A stretch of DNA of 64,000 bases from Cyanobium sp. Aljojuca 7A6 (GTDB lineage: Bacteria > Cyanobacteriota > Cyanobacteriia > PCC-6307 > Cyanobiaceae). Position 1 is the first letter of the stretch, and every line of letters begins with the position of its first letter. A program made the translations under genes and the position numbers. Below are positions 40,759 through 50,741 of the stretch, piece after piece. The stretch is taken from positions 49,177-113,176 of the forward strand of contig NZ_JAGQCY010000012.1 of NCBI RefSeq assembly GCF_024346455.1, given 5' to 3'. The notes under the pieces are model-generated. The model was given only the letters and a program-made list of their open reading frames with translations. It was not told the DNA's origin and made no database searches.

Positions 40759-41268
40759 CTAATCGATTCGCTTGACATCAATGTTCGCTATCTGAAGATG
40801 GTTATTGGCTTTGCAGATGGCCGATCCTTTGCCAATTTCTCCGTTCTTCTGAAGGCTTGAAAACGTCCAGCGGATGGTGCGCTGTGCCCCATCATCATCA
40901 GTCTCAGAAAAGCCGCTGGTCATGATGTGACTTTCTGGAAACAGAAGTTTCTCCTTCAAAAGATCCTCACAAAGGGTCCGTTGCTCTGTAAGCTTCTCCT
41001 TACCCGCCTTTGCTGGTGATGGGGGATTGAAGAAAGTAGAACTGGCAAGCAGACCCAGGCTGCCGAACAGGATCAAGCCAAGAACGAGAACTCCCCGCTT
41101 GAGTATTGTTGAATGTTGGCCGACTTGACGACTTCGGTTGCCACGAGGCGTACGGAGACTGCTTGGCCTCTTGACAGGGCTCTTTCTGGCTGAGCTCGCC
41201 TTGCGTGCCTGGCGACGTCGCGCTCTGCGTTTGTACCAGGCTGAGAAAGGATTGACGGGATGGGGCAT
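40759..41268 (-). CDS. Single-span membrane protein, unknown function
   Basis: The product is 169 residues. A very basic N-terminus (YKRRARRRQARKASSARK, ~45 residues) precedes one transmembrane helix (GVLVLGLILFGSLGLLASS) and a ~95-residue outside domain with two cysteines (TLCEDLL, SAICKANN) and strands such as RTIRWTFSSL. The positive-inside rule puts the basic tail in the cytosol. GC and codon use are lower and more AT-rich than the neighbours. No family is recognised. It may belong to the same accessory patch as the frameshifted gene downstream. Confidence 0.55.
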   Translation of the reverse strand: MPHPVNPFSAWYKRRARRRQARKASSARKSPVKRPSSLRTPRGNRSRQVGQHSTILKRGVLVLGLILFGSLGLLASSTFFNPPSPAKAGKEKLTEQRTLCEDLLKEKLLFPESHIMTSGFSETDDDGAQRTIRWTFSSLQKNGEIGKGSAICKANNHLQIANIDVKRID

Positions 41269-41452
41269 AAATCGAGCGAAAGGATTGTACCGATGTGATT
41301 CGGAGGATAAGACCCAAGATCTTGGGATATCGTTTGCGTAGCTGCAGCCTCCAATAATACGATTCTGACGAGCTTCGGAAACACTCTGTTTCTAACAGAG
41401 GGCTGGCCCCTCACCGACAAGCCTCGTGGCTGGAGCCAAGGGACGCAACAGT

Positions 41453-42334
41453 TCATAGTCCCTCCCCACAGAACTTGCAGTGACGAGCATCCTGATCGTG
41501 CCCTGTCCTCAGGCACTTCTGGCATACCACTTCCGTCTTCAGGCTCTCCTCGTGCTGGCGGACGCTGGCTTGGCCGATCTCGGCACTGATGATGCCCGTG
41601 GGGACGGCGATGATGCTGTAGCCCAGCAACATCACCACCGAGGCCAGGAAACGGCCCAGGGTGGTCTGCGGCGTCACGTCGCCATAGCCCACGGTGGTGA
41701 TGGTGACGATCGCCCAGTAGATCCCCACGGGGATGCTGCGGAAGCCCCGTTCCGGGCCCTCGATCACGTACATCAATGAACCGATCACTGTGACCAGGGT
41801 GATCATCGCCAGCAGGAACACCGAGATCTTGCGCCGACCCGCCACGATCGCCTCCCAGAGAAGATTGGATTCCCTCAGGTATTCGCCAAGCTTCAACACA
41901 CGAAAGACGCGCATCACCCGCAGCATCCGCACCACCAGGAACACCTGGGCGCCACTGACCAGCAGGCCCAGGAAGCTGGGCACGATCGAGAGCAGATCCA
42001 CCACGCCAAAGAAGCTGCGGGCATAGAGCAGCGGCGATCTCACGCACAGCAGTCGCAGCAGGTATTCGAGCGTGAACAGCAGCGTGAATCCCCACTCCAG
42101 CAACTGGAACTGGCGGCTCCAGGCCAACCGCAGCACCGGATCACTTTCGATCACCACGGCCCCCACACTCAGCACAATCGCGATCAGCAGCACCACGTCG
42201 AACGTCTTGCCGGCGGGAGTGTCGGTTTCGAAGATCATGCGGTAGAGAAACACCTTCCCGACCGTTCGGCGGATCAGCAAGGCCAGCAGCAGCAGGCCGC
42301 CCAGGATGATGGCGATCAGTTGGACCGGTGGCAT
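41453..42334 (-). CDS. Voltage-gated-type ion channel with C-terminal zinc ribbon
   Basis: This 293-residue protein has an extra N-terminal helix followed by a six-helix channel. S4 carries an arginine ladder (VRMLRVMRVFRVLKL near residue 145), and the selectivity filter is TITTVGYGD near 216, followed by S6 (LASVVMLLGYSIIAVPTGII). The C-terminal ~25 residues form a CxxC...CxxC zinc ribbon (CQKC and CKFCG). A K+ channel is the best call. The ATG at 42334 overlaps the livF stop as TGATG, placing the channel as the last gene of the liv operon. Confidence 0.88.
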   Translation of the reverse strand: MPPVQLIAIILGGLLLLALLIRRTVGKVFLYRMIFETDTPAGKTFDVVLLIAIVLSVGAVVIESDPVLRLAWSRQFQLLEWGFTLLFTLEYLLRLLCVRSPLLYARSFFGVVDLLSIVPSFLGLLVSGAQVFLVVRMLRVMRVFRVLKLGEYLRESNLLWEAIVAGRRKISVFLLAMITLVTVIGSLMYVIEGPERGFRSIPVGIYWAIVTITTVGYGDVTPQTTLGRFLASVVMLLGYSIIAVPTGIISAEIGQASVRQHEESLKTEVVCQKCLRTGHDQDARHCKFCGEGL

Positions 42335-43053
42335 CAGCTGCTGTCCCCCAGGTACGAGGCCCGCAGCCCCGCATCAGCCAGCAGGGACTCAGCGCGGCCT
42401 TCCAGGCTGATGCTGCCAGCCTCCAGCACCACGCCGCGGTCGGCGATCTCCAGGGCGGCGGTGGCGTTCTGCTCCACCAGCAGCATCGACAGTCCTTCGC
42501 GGTGCAGCGCCGCCAAAGCGGCCATCACCTCGGCCACGAGCTTCGGCGCCAGCCCCAGGCTGGGCTCATCCAGCAGCAGCAGGCTGGGCCGGCCCATCAG
42601 GGCCCGGGCGATCGCCAGCATCTGCTGCTCGCCCCCCGACAGATGGCCGGCCAGCTGGCGGCGCCGTTCCGCCAGACGCGGAAACAGGCTGTAGCAGCGC
42701 TCCAGGTCGGCGGCGATGCCGGCCCGATCGCGCCGCAGCCAGGCGCCCAGCTCCAGGTTGGTGGCCACGGTCTGGCGGGCCAGCACCCGCCGCCCCTCCG
42801 GGCAGTGGCCGATGCCGAGTCGCACCGTGCGGTGGGTGGGCACTCCCGCCAGGTCGACGCCGCGCCACAGCACCTGGCCGGCGGCGGCGCCCACCAGCCG
42901 GGAGATGGCCCGCAAGGTGGTGCTCTTGCCGGCGCCGTTGGCCCCGAGCAGGGTCACCAGCTCGCCTTCCTGCAGCTGCAGATCGAGGCCGCGCAGGGCG
43001 GTGAGGGGTCCATAGCGCACGGTGAGTCGGCGCAGCTCCAGCAGCGGCGTCAT
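42334..43053 (-). CDS. livF: Branched-chain amino acid-type ABC transporter ATPase, LivF
   Basis: This 239-residue ATPase has Walker A GANGAGKST (37-45), Q-loop region, signature LSGGEQQML, Walker B LLLLDEPS and the H-loop replaced by LLVEQN, as is usual in LivF (Q/N in place of His). The LAPKLV segment after Walker B is typical of LivF. It pairs with LivG to energise LivH-LivM. ATG 43053 overlaps the livG stop (ATGA). The downstream channel gene overlaps its own stop. Confidence 0.93.
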   Translation of the reverse strand: MTPLLELRRLTVRYGPLTALRGLDLQLQEGELVTLLGANGAGKSTTLRAISRLVGAAAGQVLWRGVDLAGVPTHRTVRLGIGHCPEGRRVLARQTVATNLELGAWLRRDRAGIAADLERCYSLFPRLAERRRQLAGHLSGGEQQMLAIARALMGRPSLLLLDEPSLGLAPKLVAEVMAALAALHREGLSMLLVEQNATAALEIADRGVVLEAGSISLEGRAESLLADAGLRASYLGDSS

Positions 43054-43883
43054 CGCCCCTCTCCGGCGGCGCTTCCCTGGCCGCCGCCCGAGCCGCCCAG
43101 GTAGGCCTCGATCACGAGCGGGTCGCGGCGCACCTCGGCGGGGCTGCCGAGGGCGATCCGTCTGCCGAAGTTGAGCACCGCCAGCCGATCGCAGAGGCGC
43201 ATCATCAGCGGCACGTGGTGCTCGATGATCAGCACCGTCAGGGAGTAGTGGTCGCGGATCCGGCCGATCAGCTGCCGCAGGTCGTCCTTCTCGGCCGGGT
43301 TCATGCCGGCGGCGGGTTCATCCAGCAGCAGCAGCCGTGGCGCCGTCGCCAGGGCCCGGGCGATCTCCAGCCGGCGGCGGTCGCCATAGGGCAGATCCCC
43401 GGCCCGCTGCTCGGCCAGGGCTTCGAGCTCCAGCAGCGCCAGCAGTTCCATCGCCCGGGCCTCCAGCCGCCCCTGGTGGCGGCGAAAGGCCCCATGGCCC
43501 AGCAGCGCCCCCAGCAGGGGGGCGCGGGCGGCGTGGTGCAGACCCACCAGTACGTTCTCGCGCACCGAGAGGCTCTCGAACAGGCGCAGGTTCTGGAAGG
43601 TGCGGGCGATGCCAAGCCGGTTGAGGCGGCAGGCCCCCAGCCCCGCGGTGGGCACACCCCGCCACAGGCAGCGGCCGCTGCTGGCGGTGGTGAGGCCGGA
43701 GATCACGTTGAACAGGGTGGTCTTGCCGGCGCCGTTGGGCCCGATCAGGCCGAAGATCTCCCCCTCCACCAGCTCCAGGCTCACCCGATCGAGGGCCAGC
43801 AGGCCGCCGAAGCGGCAGCTGATCCCCTCCACCTGCAACAGGGGAGCTGCGGCCGCGGCGATGCCATCGGAGCTGGCGCTCAT
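43050..43883 (-). CDS. livG: Branched-chain amino acid-type ABC transporter ATPase, LivG
   Basis: This 277-residue ATPase has Walker A GPNGAGKTT, the LivG-specific RTFQNLRLFESLSVRENV segment, signature-region LPYGDRRRLEIARAL (Y-G-D/Q variant of LSGGQ, usual in LivG), Walker B LLLLDEPAAGMNPAEK and IEHHVPLMM with the switch His. The first 15 residues are Ala/Ser-rich. It starts at ATG 43883, overlapping the livM stop by four bases; the longer frame to 44585 is livM's shadow. Confidence 0.93.
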   Translation of the reverse strand: MSASSDGIAAAAAPLLQVEGISCRFGGLLALDRVSLELVEGEIFGLIGPNGAGKTTLFNVISGLTTASSGRCLWRGVPTAGLGACRLNRLGIARTFQNLRLFESLSVRENVLVGLHHAARAPLLGALLGHGAFRRHQGRLEARAMELLALLELEALAEQRAGDLPYGDRRRLEIARALATAPRLLLLDEPAAGMNPAEKDDLRQLIGRIRDHYSLTVLIIEHHVPLMMRLCDRLAVLNFGRRIALGSPAEVRRDPLVIEAYLGGSGGGQGSAAGEGR

Positions 43884-44770
43884 GGGGCCTGCGGCGCTCG
43901 GCCCAGCAGGGCGCCCAGCCCCCGCAGCCGCTCTGCCGTCACCAGTCCCTGGGGAAAGAACAGCGGTCCGAGCAGGATGACGGAGCCGAACAGGATCAGG
44001 CGCAGGTCCCCCACGGGCCGCAGCAGCTCCGGCAGGGCGGTGAGCACCAGGCCCCCCAGCACCGGCCCCAGCCAGTACCGCGAACCGCCGAACACCACGA
44101 AGGCCAGGGTGGTGATGCTGGCGTCGAAGCTGCCGGCCCGGGCGTTCCAGGCGTTGAGGAAATGGGCCGCCAGTGCCCCGGTGACGCCGGCGAGCACGGC
44201 ACTGGCCACGAAAGCGATCAGCTTGGTGCGCGGCGTGTCGATGCCCACGCTGGCGGCCGCCAGTTCGTCGTCGCGGATGGCGGCCATCGCCCGCCCCAGC
44301 CGCAGGACCTCCAGCCGCTGACACAGCCAGCAGGCCAGGGCCAGCAGAACCAGGGTGAACAGCACGTAGCCGTCGGCCTGCTCGAAGGGCTGGGGGATGG
44401 CGAAGATGCCCATGGCGCCGCCGGTGAAGGGCAGGTTGAGGTTGAGCACCCGCAGGATCTCCACAAGAGCGATGGTGGCGATGGCCAGGTAGATGCCCCG
44501 CAGCTGCAGCACCGGGCCGCCGATCGCCAGGGCGATCAGTCCCGCCAGGATCCCCCCCAGCACCATCTCCGCCACCAGGGCCCACAGCGGTGAGGTGGCA
44601 CCGCTGCCGGCGAAGGCGGCAACGCGGGTGGAGAGCAGGGCCGCCACATAGCCCCCCACCGCATAGAAGCCGGGGGTGGCCAGCGACAGCTGGCCGCAGC
44701 GCAGGGGCAGGTAGACCGAGAGCGCCAGCAGGGCGCCGAGCAGCATCTGTTCGAGCAGGGCGGCGTCCAT
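43880..44770 (-). CDS. livM: Branched-chain amino acid-type ABC transporter permease, LivM
   Basis: This 296-residue permease has eight to nine helices. Family segments are LRCGQLSLATPGFYAVGGYVAALL near residue 24, GGPVLQLRGIYLAIATIALVEI, and RDDELAAASVGIDTPRTKL, the EAA-like loop that contacts the ATPases. It starts at ATG 44770 (MDAALLEQM), 4 bases after the livH stop; an upstream frame to 44848 is rejected because it overlaps livH. Confidence 0.92.
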   Translation of the reverse strand: MDAALLEQMLLGALLALSVYLPLRCGQLSLATPGFYAVGGYVAALLSTRVAAFAGSGATSPLWALVAEMVLGGILAGLIALAIGGPVLQLRGIYLAIATIALVEILRVLNLNLPFTGGAMGIFAIPQPFEQADGYVLFTLVLLALACWLCQRLEVLRLGRAMAAIRDDELAAASVGIDTPRTKLIAFVASAVLAGVTGALAAHFLNAWNARAGSFDASITTLAFVVFGGSRYWLGPVLGGLVLTALPELLRPVGDLRLILFGSVILLGPLFFPQGLVTAERLRGLGALLGRAPQAP

Positions 44771-44774
44771 GGCC

Positions 44775-45704
44775 TCACACCTTGGTGGGCAGGGGCCGGC
44801 CCAGCAGCCCCCGGGGCCGCAGCAGCAGCACCAGGAACAGAAAGCCATAGCTCACCGCATCCTTGTAACCCGACCAGTCGGCCGGCACGAAGGCTTCCGC
44901 CAGGCCGACGATCAGCCCGCCCAGCACCGCCCCCGGCACGCTGCCCAGCCCCCCCAGCACCAGCACCGCCAGCCCCTTGAGGCCGTAGCCGATGCCGAAG
45001 TAGGGGCCGGCGATGCTGACGCTCAGCCCCACCAGCCCGCCGGCCACCCCGGCCAGGAAGCCGCTGAGCCCGAAGGCCAGCCGCACCATCGCCGTGCTGT
45101 CGATGCCCAGCAGCTGGGCGGTTTCGGGGTCCTCGGCCACCGCCTGCAGCCCCCTGCCGTTGCGGCTGCCCTCCAGCCAGAGGCTGAGCAGGGCCAGCAG
45201 CAGCACGGCGACCCCCAGCAGCAGGGCCTGCACCGTGCGCACCCGGGCGCCCAGCAGGGGGAAGGAGGCCGGCAGGCCGCCGAGGACGCTGGTGGGGATG
45301 GCGTAGCTCTCCGCCCCCACCAGCAGCTGGATCAGGTTCACCAGGATCACGCCGGCCCCCAGGCTGGTGATCAGGGCCAGCAGCGGATCGGCCCGGCGGC
45401 GACGCAACGGGCGGAAGGCCACCCGCTCCACCAGCAGGGCCACCAGCGCCGCCCCCAGCCCCGCCAGGGGCAGGGCGCCCCAGAACGGCAGGGCGAATGG
45501 CAACTGGAATCCAGCCATCAGACCATTGGCCCCTATCGCGCCGCCGATCAGCAGATACGTGAAGTAGGCCCCGAGGGTGAACACGGCCCCGTGGGCGAAG
45601 TTGATCACCCCGAGCACCGAGAACACCAGGGTGTAGCCCAGGGCGAACAGCCCGTACACCGCCCCCACCGACAGACCGTTGACCAGGATCTGGATCAGGT
45701 CCAC
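44775..45704 (-). CDS. livH: Branched-chain amino acid-type ABC transporter permease, LivH
   Basis: This 309-residue permease starts at GTG 45704. The N-terminal QILVNGLSVGAVYGLFALGYTLVFSVLGVINFAHG segment is the LivH hallmark, followed by RNGRGLQAVAEDPETAQLLGI (ATPase-contact loop) and GVAGGLVGLSVSIAGPYFG. It has eight or so helices. It lies 7 bases downstream of the substrate-binding gene. In cyanobacteria such systems carry neutral amino acids or, as Urt, urea; sequence alone does not settle this, though no urease genes are near. Confidence 0.92.
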   Translation of the reverse strand: MDLIQILVNGLSVGAVYGLFALGYTLVFSVLGVINFAHGAVFTLGAYFTYLLIGGAIGANGLMAGFQLPFALPFWGALPLAGLGAALVALLVERVAFRPLRRRRADPLLALITSLGAGVILVNLIQLLVGAESYAIPTSVLGGLPASFPLLGARVRTVQALLLGVAVLLLALLSLWLEGSRNGRGLQAVAEDPETAQLLGIDSTAMVRLAFGLSGFLAGVAGGLVGLSVSIAGPYFGIGYGLKGLAVLVLGGLGSVPGAVLGGLIVGLAEAFVPADWSGYKDAVSYGFLFLVLLLRPRGLLGRPLPTKV

Positions 45705-45711
45705 CCGGCGA

Positions 45712-46911
45712 TCACTTCAACAGGGCGAAGCGTCCGGAGCGCCCGCCGGGATCCATGCGCACCTGGGCCACGGAGAACTGGCTCTGGATCACTTCACCCT
45801 CGGGGGTGAAACGGATCTCGCCCAGGGGGGTGGCATAGGTGCCGGCCAGGATCTCCTGCATCAGCTGCTTGCGGGCCGCCGCCAGGGGGGCGCCGGCCAG
45901 GGGCTGGCGTTTGTCGAGGCGCACCAGGGCCTCGCCGATCACCTGCAGGGCCGTGTAGGCCTGGGCGGTGAGCTGGGGCGGGATGGCGCCGCCTTTGGCC
46001 GCCTTGAAGGCCTTCAGGAAGGCCGCATTGGCGGGGGTGTCCAGCTCGGGGCTGTAGGCCTGGGCGATCAGCAGCCCGTCGCAGTACTTCTGGCAGATCG
46101 GATAGATGTTGGGGGTGTTCATGCCGTTGCCGGCCACGATCAGGCCCCGATACCCCAGCTCCCGCAGCTGGCGGATCAGGTTGCCCCCATCCACCGCCTG
46201 CAGCGACACCACGATCAGATCGGGTTTTTCCCGCAGGGCCGCGCTGATCTGGTTCTGGAAGTCCTGGTCGTTGAGCTGGGTGCGCTGCACCGTCACCGGT
46301 TCGAGGCCCTTCTCCTTGAGGGAGGCCTGGAAGATGGTGGTTTCGGCGGTGCTGTAAGCGTCGTCCTGGGCATAGAACACAGCCGCCCGCTTCAGCCCCG
46401 GCTGCATCTTCAGGGCCTGCGCGATGGCCATCGGCGCGATCACCGCACTGGAGGCGGAGACCCGGCTGATGAAGAAACCGATCTCGGGGATGCCGTCGGC
46501 GGTGTTGGAGGGGGCCACCACGGGGACACCGCGGCGCTGGGCGATGGGGTCGGCGGAGAAGGCCTGCTGGGAGAGGGTGGGGCCGACGAGCGCCAGCACG
46601 CCCCGGTTGATCTGCAGGGTGAAGGCCGCATTGGCCCCCGGTTCGTCGCTGCCGCTGTCCTCCAGGGCCAGCGTCAGGGGGCGGCCGTTGATGCCGCCAC
46701 TGGTGTTGCGCTGCTGGAGGGCCAGTTCCAGGCCAACCTTCTGGTCCTGGCCGTAAACGTTGGCGTTGCCGGTAAGGGCCAGCACCGCTCCCACCGGCAC
46801 TCCGCCCGCCAGAGCAACGGGCTGGTCGCCGGGATCGGAGGCACAGCCCGCGAGCAGCAGGGTCAGGGTCAGCAGCCCCGTGCCGACCCGCTGCAGACCG
46901 CCGACGCTCAC
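45712..46911 (-). CDS. livJ: Liv-type ABC transporter substrate-binding lipoprotein
   Basis: This 399-residue periplasmic binding protein has a lipobox (LTLLLAGC, Cys23) and the Leu/Ile/Val-type fold: [62 protein letters not shown], and the hinge segment [22 protein letters not shown]. The start is GTG 46911, overlapping the hemL stop (GTGA), so translation is coupled to hemL. The ligand is likely an amino acid or an amide; binding residues cannot be read reliably. Confidence 0.9.
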   Translation of the reverse strand: MSVGGLQRVGTGLLTLTLLLAGCASDPGDQPVALAGGVPVGAVLALTGNANVYGQDQKVGLELALQQRNTSGGINGRPLTLALEDSGSDEPGANAAFTLQINRGVLALVGPTLSQQAFSADPIAQRRGVPVVAPSNTADGIPEIGFFISRVSASSAVIAPMAIAQALKMQPGLKRAAVFYAQDDAYSTAETTIFQASLKEKGLEPVTVQRTQLNDQDFQNQISAALREKPDLIVVSLQAVDGGNLIRQLRELGYRGLIVAGNGMNTPNIYPICQKYCDGLLIAQAYSPELDTPANAAFLKAFKAAKGGAIPPQLTAQAYTALQVIGEALVRLDKRQPLAGAPLAAARKQLMQEILAGTYATPLGEIRFTPEGEVIQSQFSVAQVRMDPGGRSGRFALLK

Positions 46912-48263
46912 GCCAGCGAGAGGAAGACGTCGCGGAAGGCGGCGATGGTCGCGTCGATGTCGGCGTCGCTGTGGGCCAGGGAGGTGAAGCCGGCCTCAAA
47001 AGCGCTTGGTGCCAGATAGACACCACGCTCGAGCATGCCGCGGTGCAGCCGACCGAAGCGGGCCGTATCGGCGGCCTTGGCCTGCTCAAAGTTGTGCACC
47101 GGCCCCTCGCAGAGGAAGAAGCCGAACATGGCGCTGATGCTGCTGCCACAGCAGGGCACACCCGCCTCGGCGGCGGCGGCGCGGATGCCGTCGCTGAGCC
47201 GGCGGGTGATCGTCTCCAGCCGCTCGTAGGTGCCGGGTTGCTTCAGCAGCTGCAGGGTCTTGATGCCGGCGGTCATGGCCAAGGGGTTGCCGCTCAGGGT
47301 GCCGGCCTGATACATCGGCCCTGCCGGCGCCACCATGGCCATGATGTCGGCCCGACCGCCGTAGGCCCCCACCGGCAGGCCGCCGCCGATCACCTTGCCC
47401 ATGGTGGTGAGGTCCGGGGTGACGCCGAAGCGGGCCTGGGCACCGCCGTAGCTGATGCGGAAGCCTGTCATGACTTCGTCGAACACCAGCAGGGCGCCGT
47501 TCTCCGTGGTGAGCTCACGCAGGCCTTCGAGGAAGCCGGGCTCGGGGGTGATGAAGCCCGCGTTGCCCACCACCGGCTCGAGGATCACCCCGGAGATCTC
47601 ACCGGGGTTGTTGGCGAACAGCTCTTTGACCGATTCCAGACAGTTGTAGGGAGCGGTGAGGGTGCCGGCCGTGACCGCCCGCGGCACCCCGGGGGAATCG
47701 GGCAGGCCAAGGGTGGCCACCCCGGAGCCCGCCTTGACCAGGAACATGTCCGCGTGACCGTGGTAGCAGCCCTCGAACTTGATCACCTTCTCGCGGCCGG
47801 TGAAGGCGCGCATCAGCCGCAGCACCGCCATGCAGGCCTCGGTGCCGGAATTCACAAAGCGCACCATCTCCACCGACGGCACGGCGGCGATCACCAGCTC
47901 GGCCAGCTCGTTCTCGAGCACGCAGGGGGCACCGAAGCTGGTGCCCTTCTCCAGGGCCTCGTGAAGGGCGGCGATCACTTCCGGGTGGCTGTGGCCGCAG
48001 ATGGCGGGCCCCCAGCTGCCGACGTAATCGATGTAGCGGTTGCCGTCCACATCCCAGGCGTAGGCGCCCTTCACGCGGTCGAACACGATCGGCTGGCCGC
48101 CCACCGACTTGAAGGCGCGCACCGGCGAGTTGACGCCGCCGGGCATGAGGGTCTGGGCGGCGGCGAAGATCTCCTCGGAGCGGGTGGTGAGGAGAGCAGG
48201 GGCCGAGGTGGGCGCTGAAGGGGTGGCCGAACTCAAGGCGGGATCCGCGGAGGGTGGACGCAT
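46908..48263 (-). CDS. hemL: Glutamate-1-semialdehyde 2,1-aminomutase
   Basis: This PLP enzyme makes 5-aminolevulinate, the precursor of chlorophyll, heme and bilins. The product is 451 residues. Typical segments are [75 protein letters not shown] and the PLP-lysine in [18 protein letters not shown]. It starts at ATG 48263 (MRPPSAD) with a ~22-residue Ala/Ser/Pro-rich leader; a longer frame overlaps glcD. It is divergent from glcD and overlaps livJ downstream. Confidence 0.96.
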   Translation of the reverse strand: MRPPSADPALSSATPSAPTSAPALLTTRSEEIFAAAQTLMPGGVNSPVRAFKSVGGQPIVFDRVKGAYAWDVDGNRYIDYVGSWGPAICGHSHPEVIAALHEALEKGTSFGAPCVLENELAELVIAAVPSVEMVRFVNSGTEACMAVLRLMRAFTGREKVIKFEGCYHGHADMFLVKAGSGVATLGLPDSPGVPRAVTAGTLTAPYNCLESVKELFANNPGEISGVILEPVVGNAGFITPEPGFLEGLRELTTENGALLVFDEVMTGFRISYGGAQARFGVTPDLTTMGKVIGGGLPVGAYGGRADIMAMVAPAGPMYQAGTLSGNPLAMTAGIKTLQLLKQPGTYERLETITRRLSDGIRAAAAEAGVPCCGSSISAMFGFFLCEGPVHNFEQAKAADTARFGRLHRGMLERGVYLAPSAFEAGFTSLAHSDADIDATIAAFRDVFLSLA

Positions 48264-48359
48264 TCGTTTCCCATCCTGACCCAGAAGGGTGCCGGGGTGT
48301 CTGGCCTCAGTAAGTTCGGAAGCAATGCCCCCCCTTCCCCGTCCCAACGGAGCCCCTGT

Positions 48360-49838
48360 GTGACGATCGACTGGGCCGCGATGGAGCGCCACTGCCGCGC
48401 CCTGCTGCCGGCACGGGCGGTGGTGGCGGCGCCCCAGGAACTGCTGGCCTACGACTGCGACGGGCTCACCCTGCACCGGGCCCAGCCGTCGCTGGTGGTG
48501 CTGCCGGAGACCACCGAGCAGGTGGCCGCGGTCCTGCGGCTCTGCCACCGCTTGGGGGTGCCCTTCGTGGCGAGGGGCAGCGGCACCGGTCTCTCCGGTG
48601 GTGCCCTGGCCGAGAACGGGGCGCTGGTGATCGCCACCACCCGCATGCGCTCGATCCTGGAGGTGGATCTCGCCAACCGGCGCATCACCGTGCAGCCCGG
48701 GGTGATCAATGGCTGGGTCACCCGGGCGGTGGCCGGCGACGGCTTCTATTACGCCCCTGACCCCTCCAGCCAGGTGGTGTGCAGCATCGGCGGCAACGTG
48801 GCTGAGAACTCCGGTGGGGTGCACTGCCTCAAGTACGGCGTCACCAGCAACCACGTGCTGGAGATGGAGGTGGTGCTGCCCGATGGCACAGTCACCACCC
48901 TGGGCAGCGGCCTGGCCGAAACCCCCGAGCTGGATCTGCGCGGGGTGTTCATCGGCAGCGAGGGCACCCTCGGCATCGCCACTGCGATCACCCTGCGGCT
49001 GCTGCGGGCCCCCCAGGGCGTGGCGGTGCTGCTGGCCGATTTCACCGCCATGGAGGCCGCCGGTGAGGCGGTGCGCCTGGTCACCGCCGCCGGGGTGCTG
49101 CCGGCGGGGATGGAGATCATGGACAACGTCACCATCAACGCCGTCGACGATCTGTTCGGCCACGACGAATACCCCCGGGATGCGGCGGCGGTGCTGCTGA
49201 TCGAACTGGATGGGCAGGAGCGGGAGGTGTCGGCGGCCGTGGAGATCGCCGGTGAGCTGTGCCGCCAGGCCGGCGCCCGCACGATCCGGCGCGCCTCCAG
49301 CGAGGCCGACCGGGCCCTGCTGTGGAAGGGCCGCAAGTCCGCCTTTGCCGCCGTTGGCCGGATCACCCCCACCTATTACGTGCAGGACGGCGTGGTGCCC
49401 CGCAGTGCCCTGCCCTCCGTGCTGGCGGCGATCGAGGAGCTCAGCCGCCGCTACGCGCTACCGGTGGCCAACGTGTTCCATGCCGGTGATGGCAATCTCC
49501 ACCCCCTGATCCTCTACCGGGCCGACGAACCCGGCGTGATCGACCGGGTGCAGGCCCTCGGTGCCGACATCCTGCGCCTCTGCATCGAGGCCGGCGGCAG
49601 CATCACCGGCGAGCACGGGGTGGGCAGCGACAAGCGCTGCTACCTCGACTGGATGTTCGCCCCCGACGACCTGGCCACCATGCGTCTGGTGCGGGAGGCC
49701 TTCGATCCGGCGGGTCTGGCCAACCCCGGCAAGATCTTCCCCACGCCGCGCAGCTGCGGCGAATCGGCGCGGCGCCAGGTTGCGTTGCAGACGGTTCGGC
49801 TGGAGGAGGCCTGCCGCGAGCCGATGGACGTCTACTGA
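48360..49838 (+). CDS. glcD: Glycolate oxidase/dehydrogenase subunit GlcD
   Basis: This FAD-linked oxidase acts on glycolate from photorespiration. GTG 48360 is chosen because GGAG lies seven bases upstream, giving 492 residues ([12 protein letters not shown]); a GTG at 48297 lacks such a site. The FAD-binding PCMH domain has [42 protein letters not shown] and [10 protein letters not shown]. The C-terminal FAD-oxidase domain has [14 protein letters not shown] and [14 protein letters not shown]. No glcE or glcF is adjacent, as is usual in cyanobacteria. Confidence 0.94.
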   Translation: MTIDWAAMERHCRALLPARAVVAAPQELLAYDCDGLTLHRAQPSLVVLPETTEQVAAVLRLCHRLGVPFVARGSGTGLSGGALAENGALVIATTRMRSILEVDLANRRITVQPGVINGWVTRAVAGDGFYYAPDPSSQVVCSIGGNVAENSGGVHCLKYGVTSNHVLEMEVVLPDGTVTTLGSGLAETPELDLRGVFIGSEGTLGIATAITLRLLRAPQGVAVLLADFTAMEAAGEAVRLVTAAGVLPAGMEIMDNVTINAVDDLFGHDEYPRDAAAVLLIELDGQEREVSAAVEIAGELCRQAGARTIRRASSEADRALLWKGRKSAFAAVGRITPTYYVQDGVVPRSALPSVLAAIEELSRRYALPVANVFHAGDGNLHPLILYRADEPGVIDRVQALGADILRLCIEAGGSITGEHGVGSDKRCYLDWMFAPDDLATMRLVREAFDPAGLANPGKIFPTPRSCGESARRQVALQTVRLEEACREPMDVY

Positions 49839-49841
49839 GCC

Positions 49842-50651
49842 ATGTCCAGCTGGCAGACGTTTCTCTCCAGTCCCGCCTATGTCATCAATCTGGCCTCCCG
49901 CCCCCAGCGGCTGGAGCCAACGATTCAGCGTCTTCAGGAAGCGGGATTCTGCAATGTCAGACGGTGGCCGGCGGTGGATGGAACCACGGCGGATCTAGCG
50001 GCTCTGTTCGCGAGTCATGGGTTCAAGGCGCTGGCCGATGTTGATGACTTTCTGATTCGACCAGGTTCCCAGGGATGCTTCTTGTCCCACTTCAGATTGA
50101 TGAAACATGCCATCGAAGCAGGCCATGAGCTGGTGCATATCTTCGAGGACGATATCGTTTTCCCCTCCTTCTGGCGAAGTTACGCCGAGCGCTTCCATGC
50201 CGCCACCCCCCGGGACTGGAACGTGCTTTTCATGGGGTCCCAGCTCGATTTCGACTATCTTCCCCGGCTCTCGTTGGCGCGGGTTCTGGGTAAGTGCCAA
50301 CGGAAGATCCCTCGCTTTCCTGCCATCCATGGGCCCGTTGCCTGGATGCACGATGTGGTGCGCTTGCCGTTGTTCTGCACCCATGCCTATACCTTGACAC
50401 GCAAAGCCTGCATGGAACTGACCGAGTGGATCGGGAGCCAGGCCCATCCCTACGCGATCGATTTCATGTATTACGACGGCATGAGGGGGCATCCGCGCAT
50501 CAGCTGTTTCCCATTGGCTTGGTATGCCTGGAACAGCAGGCGTCTGTTTCCCCACACCAAAGAGAGAGGCAGGACGATTCACTGGATCAGGCGAAATTCG
50601 GGGCTGGTGTTTCAAGACGAGGATTACGGCTCGGACATCATTCAGCGCTGA
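49842..50651 (+). CDS. Glycosyltransferase family 25 protein
   Basis: This 269-residue protein starts at ATG 49842, three bases after the glcD stop. Family 25 (LPS galactosyltransferase-like) motifs are AYVINLASRPQRLEP, GSQGCFLSHFRLMKHA, and the DxD-type LVHIFEDDIVFP. The later part has ATPRDWNVLFMGSQ and FCTHAYTLTRKA. It would add a hexose to LPS or a related glycan. GC is somewhat lower than in glcD, and the gene is not linked to the rfb group at the left end, so it may be an acquired single gene. Confidence 0.87.
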   Translation: MSSWQTFLSSPAYVINLASRPQRLEPTIQRLQEAGFCNVRRWPAVDGTTADLAALFASHGFKALADVDDFLIRPGSQGCFLSHFRLMKHAIEAGHELVHIFEDDIVFPSFWRSYAERFHAATPRDWNVLFMGSQLDFDYLPRLSLARVLGKCQRKIPRFPAIHGPVAWMHDVVRLPLFCTHAYTLTRKACMELTEWIGSQAHPYAIDFMYYDGMRGHPRISCFPLAWYAWNSRRLFPHTKERGRTIHWIRRNSGLVFQDEDYGSDIIQR

Positions 50652-50741
50652 GCCTTGACGGATGGACCCAGGCGCAGCAGCCGTTCAGTGAACGGCCTTG
50701 CGGCAGAGTCCATCGACGCACCGTGCCGCCGTCCCATCCCT

